Below, one piece after another: positions 1 through 6,492 of a stretch of 6,561 bases of DNA. Position numbers and translations under genes: made by a program. The stretch spans positions 1 to 6,561 of the forward strand of contig USCM01000118.1 of the NCBI GenBank assembly GCA_900553155.1, written 5' to 3'. Each line of letters opens with the position of its first letter. Within the stretch, counting starts at the first letter, position 1. Under the pieces are notes generated by a model. That model saw only the letters and a program-made list of their open reading frames with translations, made no database searches and was not told the DNA's origin. The DNA is from an uncultured Prevotella sp. GTDB taxonomy: Bacteria; Bacteroidota; Bacteroidia; Bacteroidales; Bacteroidaceae.

Positions 1-682
1 TGCCCGACTGCGAACCGCCGCAGATGCCTGCCGCATAGGTCATAGCCTTAACGTTGCCGTAGTTTTCACAGTTTCTTATTGTGCCATAGCCGTTGACCAT
101 ATATCCGCATATACCACCAGCGGCAAAGCCGGTGGCTGTGATGTCGGCATTGTTGACACATTCCTGTATAGTGCCCATGTTGAGCGAGGCTATAGTGCCA
201 ACATAGTTGTAGCTTGTGATATGGTTGTTCTCGCCGAAGACGATGTTCTTAACGACACCGTTCTTGTCGATACAACCAAACAGTGCGTTGTACTTGCCGG
301 CGGCATTGTTGTCGCTCTCGGTGTGGTAGATGCCGCTGATGGTATGGTTGTAGCCATCGAACGTGCCGTCGAAGCCATAAGCTATCTTGGCAATTTGGGC
401 GTTGCCGTCCTTGCCAATGGCAGGCAGCTGAACGGGTTTGTCTGCCGAACCGCCGAAGTCGATGTCGTTAGTCATCTTGAAGTACTCGCCAGTTCCTTTG
501 TGGTCGGCGTTGCAATTCTTGGCCATTGCTTCGAAATCGGCTGCTGTGCTGATGATGTAAGGGTCGCCTTGTGTACCCGAACCTTTAAGTCCCCAGCTGT
601 TAGATACTGTAGAGCCATCGCTCTGTGCCATAACTGTCATCGTTGCTACGCAAGCGAAGATGAGTGTAAAGATTTTCTTCAT
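1..682 (-). CDS. Secreted GLUG-motif repeat protein, N-terminal part (3' end outside window)
   Basis: I translated this frame by hand: it is open from an ATG at 680-682 to the window edge, giving 227 residues with no stop. Residues 1-19 form a signal peptide (MKK, hydrophobic core to about residue 18, then VMA before Q20). Next comes the usual opening of Bacteroidetes surface repeat proteins: GSGTQGDPYIIS (residues 34-45), ADFEAMA (48-54) and YFKMTNDIDF (67-76). FDGYNHTISGIY (108-119) is the typical strand-turn before the repeats. From about residue 140 there are roughly 30-residue units (140-169, 170-199, 200-227) with AAGGICGYM and YAAGICGGS as GLUG-like G-[LIV]-x-G motifs; the Cys residues recur in the same place (C175/C205 and C192/C221). 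Such repeats are expected to form a right-handed beta-solenoid, often in adhesins or surface binding proteins. The gene starts 22 nt after the barrel gene's stop, behind A-rich sequence, so it is probably the last visible gene of the operon. Substrate, total length and any C-terminal sorting domain are unknown. Confidence 0.9.
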   Translation of the reverse strand, partial: MKKIFTLIFACVATMTVMAQSDGSTVSNSWGLKGSGTQGDPYIISTAADFEAMAKNCNADHKGTGEYFKMTNDIDFGGSADKPVQLPAIGKDGNAQIAKIAYGFDGTFDGYNHTISGIYHTESDNNAAGKYNALFGCIDKNGVVKNIVFGENNHITSYNYVGTIASLNMGTIQECVNNADITATGFAAGGICGYMVNGYGTIRNCENYGNVKAMTYAAGICGGSQSG

Positions 683-704
683 ATTCTTATTTTTAAAGTT
701 GTTT

Positions 705-2180
705 TTAGAATGTTGCCGCTGCCGTTATGGATAGCGTGTTGCGTGTCTGTCCTTTGTTGTAGCCGTCGGTGGCTTGGCGGAAGTTGTACCTCAGAGATAT
801 GGACGGACGTATGGACGTGCCTCTAACGGGCATCTCGTAGGTAATGGCAGCGTGGGCTGCCGCTTGTCTGTAGCTGCCCATTGTGGCTGTGCCTCCTGCT
901 TCTGCCGACCATAAAGACCCGCCTCGTGTGGCAAGGCTGCGCCTGGCACTGACAAACGGGGCTATGATGTGGCGCGAGGCGGTGTATATATCCGGGTATA
1001 CGTAGGCTGTTTGGCGGCGGGTCCAGTAGTAGGTGCCTCCCGTGATGTGCCACAGGTATATATTGCCCGATGGTTTCCAGTAGGCGTTGAGTGCTGCCGA
1101 GCCGTATGTCTGAGCCTTGTCTGCCATCTTTGTAGGCTCGAAGTATTCGTAGTATATGGCAGATGTGCCGTTGGAGGCTGTGGTGCGGCGATAGTTCTCG
1201 CGTTCGGATGTAAGACGCTCGGTTGTCATGCGCAGGTCAATCCATACCAGACGCTCAGCCCTTTGTGTCATGTCGTAGCGCAGGTGCAATGCGAGGTTGT
1301 CGCCATGGTGCTGCTCGTGCGACGCGCTGTATTGCGACTTGCGTCCATAGTAGCCCTTGAGGTGGGTGTAGGCAATGTCGGCAAAGACGCGGTTGAGCTT
1401 TGCTTGGGCGCTAACGCCAATGTGTTCGCTCAGCAGCGGCAGCTTGTTCTTGCTGTCGGTGAATCCCTCGGTGCCGAAGGTCTCGCGCTCGCCATGGCTG
1501 TTGGCATAGTCGATAAGCGTGTAGTATATCTGGTCGGTGGTGCCGTAGGTCTTAAACTGCATCGACTCTGTGCGTCGGCTGTACACCATCCCTATACCCA
1601 CGCCGCTGTTGTGGGGCAGCGACAGGAAGGCGTCAACACCTGTGTGCATGTCCATAAGCGTGTTGCTGTGGCGCAGGTCGCGCTGTTTGGCGTATGTTCC
1701 GGCAGTGTAGTCGATATGTGCGCCAACCGCCAGGTTGCGCCAAACATTCCAGCCTACGGCTCCGTCGATGCCGAATGTCTCCATGCTCTTGTCGCCGGCA
1801 TTGCTGTATGTGTCCTCCACGAGGTCGAACGGCATAAGCCTAAGCGTAGGCATAAGCATGCTGCCGGCTGCGCCCGACATATAACGCCTGTTGTATGTGG
1901 CGCTGCCATAAGCCACGACGTCGGCAGACAGCCTGTAGTACGAGCGCACGTCGGCACTGTAGGCGTCCTCTCTCTTGCCCTCCGACATAGTGTGCAGCTT
2001 GCCTCCGTCGTGCCGATAGGAGAGGGTGGCTTGCGATATGGTGCTGTCGCCGAAGGTGGTAAGGGCAGCTGCATTGCCGGATGCAAGCCATACGTTGCGC
2101 TGCTCGGTAAGCTTGAAGTCGCGTTGTGCCATTGCCGGCAGGCACAGCATACTAACGAAGAGAACAATAATCGGCCTCAT
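705..2180 (-). CDS. DUF6850-type outer-membrane beta-barrel protein
   Basis: The product is 491 residues from the ATG at 2178-2180. I prefer this start over the in-frame ATG at 2220-2222: it places the signal peptide at the very N-terminus (MRPIIVLFV...LPAMA before Q19), and the extra 14 residues (MPYIRTPTTQQTIF) are hydrophilic and lie inside the out-of-frame tail of the upstream lipoprotein gene. After cleavage, EQRNVWLASGNAAAL (residues 26-40) is a conserved-looking plug or first strand. The rest alternates aromatic/hydrophobic and polar residues as in transmembrane beta-strands, and it ends in ITAAATF with the C-terminal Phe favoured by the BAM machinery. A central conserved-looking stretch is TYGTTDQIYYTLIDY (211-225). 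A His cluster, HEQHH (288-292), lies in a probable extracellular loop. I assign the family by pattern recognition and by its place next to a TonB receptor and a DUF4876 lipoprotein, a combination I recall from Bacteroidales. Its function is unknown; an accessory role in transport or in display of the lipoprotein is inference. Confidence 0.85.
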   Translation of the reverse strand: MRPIIVLFVSMLCLPAMAQRDFKLTEQRNVWLASGNAAALTTFGDSTISQATLSYRHDGGKLHTMSEGKREDAYSADVRSYYRLSADVVAYGSATYNRRYMSGAAGSMLMPTLRLMPFDLVEDTYSNAGDKSMETFGIDGAVGWNVWRNLAVGAHIDYTAGTYAKQRDLRHSNTLMDMHTGVDAFLSLPHNSGVGIGMVYSRRTESMQFKTYGTTDQIYYTLIDYANSHGERETFGTEGFTDSKNKLPLLSEHIGVSAQAKLNRVFADIAYTHLKGYYGRKSQYSASHEQHHGDNLALHLRYDMTQRAERLVWIDLRMTTERLTSERENYRRTTASNGTSAIYYEYFEPTKMADKAQTYGSAALNAYWKPSGNIYLWHITGGTYYWTRRQTAYVYPDIYTASRHIIAPFVSARRSLATRGGSLWSAEAGGTATMGSYRQAAAHAAITYEMPVRGTSIRPSISLRYNFRQATDGYNKGQTRNTLSITAAATF

Positions 2181-2306
2181 AAAAATCGTTTGTTGAGTTG
2201 TTGGTGTCCTGATATATGGCATGCCCGTCGACGGTCTTTTCCACCTTTCTTATTAAAGAGTGGCTGTAGCCTCCGGTTAGGGTGGCATAGCCTGTGTCGA
2301 GATCGG
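2152..2306 (-). pseudogene. Displaced C-terminal tail of the DUF4876 lipoprotein (-1 frame)
   Basis: Read on the minus strand from GAT at 2304-2302, this frame gives DLDTGYATLTGGYSHSL, then IRKVEKTVDGHAIYQDTNN, then STNDFYEADYCSLR, and a TAG at 2154-2152. This is protein-like and matches my recollection of how DUF4876 proteins end (GGYSHS ... RKV ... DGR ... QDTNNS.NDF). The main frame at this point gives only PISTQAMPP and a TAA at 2279-2277. Adding one C to the CCC run at 2307-2305 (minus strand) would read K-K-R-P-D-L-D-T-G-Y and join the two parts; the exact base lost cannot be fixed and could lie some bases upstream. The repaired gene would overlap the barrel gene start (2180) by 29 nt, the sort of overlap seen in tight operons. 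Confidence 0.8.
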
Positions 2307-3371
2307 GCGTTTCTTGCAGTTGGCAAGAGCTGTGGCGTTGTACACCTCCACCGCATCTATAACCCAGCTGCGCGGCATCTTAAGACAGGCATACACGATG
2401 TTGCCCTCCTTGCCCGTTGGGTATATAATGTTGTCTGGGTTCTCGCCGAATTGCTTTGGAGTGACGCCTTCGGTGCGGAACATTATCACTGCCGGAGAGG
2501 TCTGGCTCATAGCCCAAGCATTGCCCTTGCCATACTTCACCGCCTTGAGATAGTGGTCTGTGGAGATAACGTCGGCTGGCGAAGGATAATACAGGGTGTT
2601 GTTGTACTTGCCACCGTCGCTGCTTGTAGCCTCCACGTCGTACATACAGTAGTAGGCTGCGTTGGCATAGTTGATGGAGTTGCTGTAGGTCTGGGTGTTG
2701 TCAATGGCTCCATGCACATTTACCACAAGCTCGGTGTAGGGTGCGATGGTGCTTCCTTGCTGGAAATACCAAATGCCGTTGAGCGCCGGAATCCAGTTGC
2801 TGTCGGCATAGTCGAGCTTGCCTCCGTTGAGGAAGGAGTGGGTGTTGGCCTCGGCGTTGTATGGCTCGACGATGCCGAAGCCCACATTGTCGAGCGATAC
2901 AGGCTCTGACGAGTTGTTGTACAATATGATGCACTTGTCGATGGCAAACTTGCCGGAGCCGTCGTCCTTCTGGCAACCTCCGTTATACAGTTCCTTTATA
3001 AGTATAGGGTTGGCCTTCTGCAGGGTGGTTACGCTTACAAGTAGCTCGATAGAGGTGTTGTCGCTGCCTACGATTACATCAGACAGCGCACCGTTGCACA
3101 CCTGGCGGAAGTATTCGTCGTCGCTCACCTTCGACGCGCTTATGCTGTATATGCCTGCCGGCAGCGTGAAGCGGGCTATGCCGTCTGCATCGGTCGACGC
3201 CTCGAAGGTGCCGCCAATGCCATTGGTCATCTTCACCGCTACATCGTCAACGCTTTGGCTAAGCCGCACCTCTACGTTGTAGGTGTCTATATGCTCGTCG
3301 TAGCTGCAAGATGCCAAGAGGGTTAGCACCATAAGCAGAAGGACGAAGGGATGTTTTATCGTATTGCTCAT
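2277..3371 (-). CDS. DUF4876-type lipoprotein, frame ends prematurely (probable frameshift)
   Basis: The open frame encodes 364 residues from an ATG at 3369-3371, preceded by A-rich sequence and 48 nt after the receptor stop. Residues 4-21 are a lipoprotein signal ending in the lipobox LASC, with the acylated Cys at 22. The following SYDEH carries acidic residues at +3/+4 after the Cys, like the export signal of surface-exposed Bacteroidetes lipoproteins. Residues 32-115 look like a beta-sandwich (VEVRLSQSVDDVAVKM; STDADGIARFTLPAGIYSI). Residues 122-220 resemble a lamin-tail-like fold (ILIKELYNGG; DKCIILYNNSSEPVSLDN; WYFQQGSTIAPYTELVV). VIDAVEVYN (337-345) is a late conserved-looking strand. 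The end, KKRPISTQAMPP, is abnormal: from R355/P356 the -1 frame continues with a family-like C-terminus to 2152 (see the separate entry). Restoring one base would give about 406 residues. It is probably the surface partner of the adjacent TonB receptor; the ligand is unknown. If the frameshift is real, this copy is a pseudogene or makes a shortened protein. Confidence 0.85.
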   Translation of the reverse strand: MSNTIKHPFVLLLMVLTLLASCSYDEHIDTYNVEVRLSQSVDDVAVKMTNGIGGTFEASTDADGIARFTLPAGIYSISASKVSDDEYFRQVCNGALSDVIVGSDNTSIELLVSVTTLQKANPILIKELYNGGCQKDDGSGKFAIDKCIILYNNSSEPVSLDNVGFGIVEPYNAEANTHSFLNGGKLDYADSNWIPALNGIWYFQQGSTIAPYTELVVNVHGAIDNTQTYSNSINYANAAYYCMYDVEATSSDGGKYNNTLYYPSPADVISTDHYLKAVKYGKGNAWAMSQTSPAVIMFRTEGVTPKQFGENPDNIIYPTGKEGNIVYACLKMPRSWVIDAVEVYNATALANCKKRPISTQAMPP

Positions 3372-3419
3372 ATTATCTTATGTAAAAATGATTAATCCTG
3401 AATCTTAATCTGCGGCAGC

Positions 3420-6371
3420 CTACAGCCTCACCCTTACCGACGCTCCGTAGTAGAACTTTGGAATGTATCCGCTGTCGAAGAGCGACGTCTTTAGTCCGGT
3501 TTGCGCATTGCGTACGGATGCCATATTGTTGAGGAAGTTGTTGGCATAGAACGACAGGCTAACCCAGCGCCCAATCTCCTTGGTTACAGAGAAGTTGGCA
3601 GAGTAGTATGCCGATACGTCCTGCGGGTTGAAGTAGTAGGCGGTGTTGCTTCTTACTATCAGGTTGCTCAGCTGTCGGTACAGGTTGGGGTCGCTGTCTT
3701 TGGCTGCCAACAGGGCCTCGGCAAAGGGTATACGCTCAGAGGGATTGTCCCATGTAGAGTAGTACTCGGGATATACCGCCACATAATGGTCGGTCTGCCC
3801 CGTGTATTTTGTACCCGTAACGTCGCCAACCTCATTGAGGGCAAAGGTTGTGCGGTTGCTCGACAGGTTGCGTCGGTAGTTCAGGAGGGTAGCCTCAAGC
3901 CGCATGGTCATTATTAGTCGCAGCCGTGGTATGCGTGCGGTAAGGGTGGTGTTGAGGCTGCATCCCTTGTCAAGGATGCCGTTGCTCACCGCAGGTGTGC
4001 TTGCTGTGGATGCCGATGTAACGTTGCTGCCAACATAATAGCCTATCAGTGGTTGTACACTTGAGCCTTCGTCTTGGTCGGCTACACCGTTGGGACAGCC
4101 CGCTATAAGCGTGTTGTCGACGCCGCGGTAGTGGTAGAATTTGCCGTCAAGGCGCAGCGACAAACCAACGGTGTGCCTGTTGCTGATGATAGGCGTCTCT
4201 GCCACCCACTCCAGTCCGTACCGTGTCACTGGCGATCCGTTGACATACTGTCGGTTGGCGGTGTAGGTGTGTCGGGTGGAGTAGGGCAGTGTAACGGTAT
4301 TGCCGTTGGTGGCTGACGTCACGCTTACCACACCTGTCGTTGGGTTGACGTTGTATATGCGGTCGGCGGCGGCTATGCCACATCCCTCAAGGGCCGACTG
4401 CGACGTCTGGTTGTAGGCAAACGGGGTGTACACGTTCAGTGTTTGGTATGGATTGTACGTGCGGCTCCAGAACGCCGAAACGCTTAATCGTGTCTTGCCG
4501 ATGCTTGCATCCAAGCCTGCCTCAACCTGATTGGAGTGTTGCCACTTAAGGCGGTCGTTGTATATGGCACGTTGCACGTTGGTGTAGTAGGCATAGTAGG
4601 CCTTGCCGTCGGCAGTGGAGCCAGGGGTAAACACAAGTCGGTCGGTATATGTGTCGGCTGGATAAAGCACCTGGAACGAAGGCAGCTTGACGCTTTTGCC
4701 ATATCCGGCATGTGCCGTGAGCGACGCCTTTCTACCTTTTATTATATTATAGCGTATGTTGAATCGTGGCGACAGGCTCGCTGCGGTGCCGTATGAGGAG
4801 CCGCTTATCATCGTGATGTCGTCGCGCAGTCCGCCTACAATCATCAGAGGGCCAACCGTGAGCCGTTCCTCAAGAAACAATGCAAGGTTGTGCATTGTGG
4901 GCAGGGAGCTGTAGTCGTAGGGTCGCCATGTGGGCGCCAGACGCATGTCGTCGTAATAAGTGCCTTGTCCGTTGTTGCGTGTAGAGTTCAGTTCGGCTCC
5001 CAATGTAAGCTTGTTTGTCGCCCCAAGTATGCGCCTTGTCCACTCGCCCTTAAGCTTAAGTTGCAGGCTCAGCGGCTTTTGGTCGTTGAAGGAGCGCACA
5101 TACCAGTAGCCCGTCGGACCAAGTATTATGCTGCCCGTGCCCATGCCGTCGGCATAGTCCTTGGCTATGGCATAGCCGTCGGTAAGGGTATGCAGGTAGG
5201 CTTGGGTTGAAGAGGACGATGTGTTGGTGTAGTTCTCCGAGCGTCTGTCGGCTGTAGAGAAGGCAGCCTGTAGCGCCACGTTGAACACACCGGAACGTTG
5301 GGTGTTGCATAGCCAGTCTATCTGCATATTGGCACGTAGTTGGTTGTCGCGTTGGCGCTGGTAGGTGTCGCGGAAAGCGTCTGGGTCTGCCTTTGAGTTG
5401 TAGCCGCCGATGTTGCCCGTAAGCCCAGCGGTAAGGTTAAGGCTTGAGCCTTTTAGCCGGAATACCTTATTGTAGGTAGCCGACAGGATGTTGCGGCTAT
5501 ATGCGGTGTAGGGCGATGCAATGTCGGTGAAGGAGCGTGCGTGCTCAACCGAGAAGTTCAGCGTTCCGGCGTTGTGTCCCAATGCCAAGCCCTTGCTAAG
5601 CGCCACCTGGCGTGTGTACGGATTGGTGGATGCCTCCACAATCCATGGGGTGTGTCCGCGACGGGTATTGACCTTGACCACACCGTTGCTAATGTCGCCA
5701 TACTCAACACCGGGTATTCCGGCTATCACCTCAATGCTTTCGATGTTGGATGTGGATATGTTGCGGGTTGACGCCGACTGTGTCTCGCTCATGCTTGCGT
5801 TGTTGTTAAGGCGCACCCCGTCTACATCGATGGCTGTGCCGAACGCGGCGTTGCCCCTTTCGCCCGAAGTAGAGCGCAGCGCCATGCGCGAGTCGTCCAT
5901 CAGTGTGGAGTTGACGGTCTGTCCGCCAGGCAGCAGCGACATAATGTCGTTGAGCGATAGGGCTTGTGAGTGGTCGAGTGTGGTACGGTCGATAGAGTAG
6001 GTTGTGGTTCCTATTGTAGACCTCTTGCGTGCTGTAACCTCTACGCCTGGAATACTAAGATTCTCCTCTTTAAGTCGGATATTCTTAAGGTCGGTGTTGT
6101 GTTCGAGGTTGAATTGTATGGCACGGGTGATATATCCCAAGGTCCTTACCTCAATGGCGGTTGGTCCTTGGGGCACATTCTCAATGCAGAATGTACCGTT
6201 GGCATCGGTTGTTGCCAACAGTTCAAGGTTCAATACCTTAACAATGGCGTACGAGAGGGGTTGCATGGTGTGGTCGTCGAGCACACGTCCAGACACCCTA
6301 TACCGTCCGTCGTTGGCTGTTGCCGCTGCCGATATTATCCATAAAAGTAACAATGTTATTACATTCTTCAT
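3420..6371 (-). CDS. TonB-dependent outer-membrane receptor with CarboxypepD_reg-like N-domain
   Basis: The product is 983 residues from the ATG at 6369-6371; a GTG directly before it (6372-6374) is in frame but adds only one residue. Residues 1-19 are a signal peptide (MKNVITLLLLWIISAAATA). Residues 24-101 are a CarboxypepD_reg-like beta-sandwich (YRVSGRVLDDHTMQPLSYA; TTDANGTFCIENVPQGP; VRTLGYI). Residues 115-238 are the plug, with TYSIDRTTLD, SLNDIMSLLPGG, GTAIDVDGVRLNN, NIESIEVIAG and the classic GVEYGDISNGVVKVNTRRG (221-239). The remainder is a 22-strand-type barrel rich in aromatic and amphipathic strands, ending FYYGASVRVRL; the last residue is Leu rather than the common Phe. No STN secretin/TonB domain is seen, so there is no sign of anti-sigma-factor signalling. 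SIPGVEVTA (106-114) is a possible TonB-interacting segment. Such receptors import a ligand across the outer membrane using TonB/ExbBD energy. The downstream partner is a non-SusD lipoprotein, so this is not a standard glycan-utilisation SusCD pair. The substrate (metal chelate, heme, peptide or other) is not evident. Confidence 0.96.
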   Translation of the reverse strand: MKNVITLLLLWIISAAATANDGRYRVSGRVLDDHTMQPLSYAIVKVLNLELLATTDANGTFCIENVPQGPTAIEVRTLGYITRAIQFNLEHNTDLKNIRLKEENLSIPGVEVTARKRSTIGTTTYSIDRTTLDHSQALSLNDIMSLLPGGQTVNSTLMDDSRMALRSTSGERGNAAFGTAIDVDGVRLNNNASMSETQSASTRNISTSNIESIEVIAGIPGVEYGDISNGVVKVNTRRGHTPWIVEASTNPYTRQVALSKGLALGHNAGTLNFSVEHARSFTDIASPYTAYSRNILSATYNKVFRLKGSSLNLTAGLTGNIGGYNSKADPDAFRDTYQRQRDNQLRANMQIDWLCNTQRSGVFNVALQAAFSTADRRSENYTNTSSSSTQAYLHTLTDGYAIAKDYADGMGTGSIILGPTGYWYVRSFNDQKPLSLQLKLKGEWTRRILGATNKLTLGAELNSTRNNGQGTYYDDMRLAPTWRPYDYSSLPTMHNLALFLEERLTVGPLMIVGGLRDDITMISGSSYGTAASLSPRFNIRYNIIKGRKASLTAHAGYGKSVKLPSFQVLYPADTYTDRLVFTPGSTADGKAYYAYYTNVQRAIYNDRLKWQHSNQVEAGLDASIGKTRLSVSAFWSRTYNPYQTLNVYTPFAYNQTSQSALEGCGIAAADRIYNVNPTTGVVSVTSATNGNTVTLPYSTRHTYTANRQYVNGSPVTRYGLEWVAETPIISNRHTVGLSLRLDGKFYHYRGVDNTLIAGCPNGVADQDEGSSVQPLIGYYVGSNVTSASTASTPAVSNGILDKGCSLNTTLTARIPRLRLIMTMRLEATLLNYRRNLSSNRTTFALNEVGDVTGTKYTGQTDHYVAVYPEYYSTWDNPSERIPFAEALLAAKDSDPNLYRQLSNLIVRSNTAYYFNPQDVSAYYSANFSVTKEIGRWVSLSFYANNFLNNMASVRNAQTGLKTSLFDSGYIPKFYYGASVRVRL

Positions 6372-6376
6372 CACTT

Positions 6377-6410
6377 GACAACTTGTCGATTAAACAATAT
6401 AACTTGTTGT
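6377..6410. repeat. AACTTGT direct repeat in the leader, with short dyads
   Basis: Plus strand AACTTGT occurs at 6380-6386 and again at 6401-6407, 21 bp apart. The first copy lies within the small palindrome GACAACTTGTC (6377-6387). The second is the right arm of AACAA-6 nt-TTGTT (6393-6408). All lie in the expected untranslated leader of the receptor gene. This could be a regulatory site or a weak RNA structure, but the repeats are short and in AT-rich sequence, so chance is a real alternative. Confidence 0.25.
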
Positions 6411-6421
6411 AAATTAATTGA

Positions 6422-6453
6422 CAAAGTTATCGCAGTTTTGGGTTTTTCGCAAT
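6422..6453 (-). promoter_or_regulatory. Bacteroidetes-type sigma-ABfr promoter of the operon
   Basis: On the minus strand TAACTTTG (6429-6422) is an exact match to the Bacteroidetes -7 consensus TAnnTTTG. A TATTG (-33 element, TTG at 6452-6450) lies upstream with a 20-bp spacer, within the usual range. Transcription would begin a few bases downstream, near 6415, leaving a leader of about 45 nt before the receptor ATG at 6371. No Shine-Dalgarno motif is seen before that ATG, as is common in this phylum. No equally good promoter is found in the gaps further down the operon. Confidence 0.75.
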
Positions 6454-6492
6454 ACCGAAATGTGGGTATTTTGATACCATAATGTTGGTATC
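6451..6492. promoter_or_regulatory. Two tandem 20-bp dyads, candidate operator
   Basis: Plus strand: AATACC-8 nt-GGTATT at 6451-6470 and GATACC-8 nt-GGTATC at 6473-6492. Both are perfect inverted repeats with the same arm and spacer length, and their starts are 22 bp apart, about two helical turns, so they face the same side of the DNA. The spacers are also alike (gaaatgtg and ataatgtt). The pair can be written as four ATACC/GGTAT half-sites. The proximal dyad overlaps the -33 element at 6450-6453; the distal one ends about 60 bp upstream of the likely start of transcription. This fits two dimers of a repressor, or an activator and polymerase sharing the site. The regulator is unknown; I do not recognise it as a Fur, Zur or Crp box. 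Confidence 0.65.

Noticed and set aside
221..826. Plus-strand open frame of 201 codons opposite the GLUG gene
   Set aside because: It is antisense to a clear secreted repeat protein and crosses the gap into the barrel gene; no protein-like features.
2181..2222. Upstream ATG for the barrel gene (adds MPYIRTPTTQQTIF)
   Set aside because: It would bury the signal peptide behind 14 polar residues and lies in the displaced tail of the lipoprotein gene, so 2180 is the better start.
2295..2315. Programmed -1 ribosomal frameshifting in the lipoprotein gene
   Set aside because: No X-XXY-YYZ slippery heptamer is present around the frame junction and I see no strong stem-loop just downstream. A one-base deletion or sequence error is simpler.
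969..2909. Long plus-strand open frame of 646 codons antisense to the barrel and lipoprotein genes
   Set aside because: Its translation is rich in Val, Cys, His and Gly with no recognisable domain or signal, as expected from the antisense of codon-biased genes. The minus-strand frames carry signal peptides and family motifs.
3372..3419. Terminator or internal promoter between receptor and lipoprotein genes
   Set aside because: The 48-nt gap has no GC-rich hairpin followed by a T tract and no TAnnTTTG element; read-through is expected.
3420..6371. SusC-type glycan-utilisation receptor
   Set aside because: The neighbouring lipoprotein shows no SusD-like features and no glycoside hydrolase or glycan sensor is present; a general TonB-dependent receptor call is safer.
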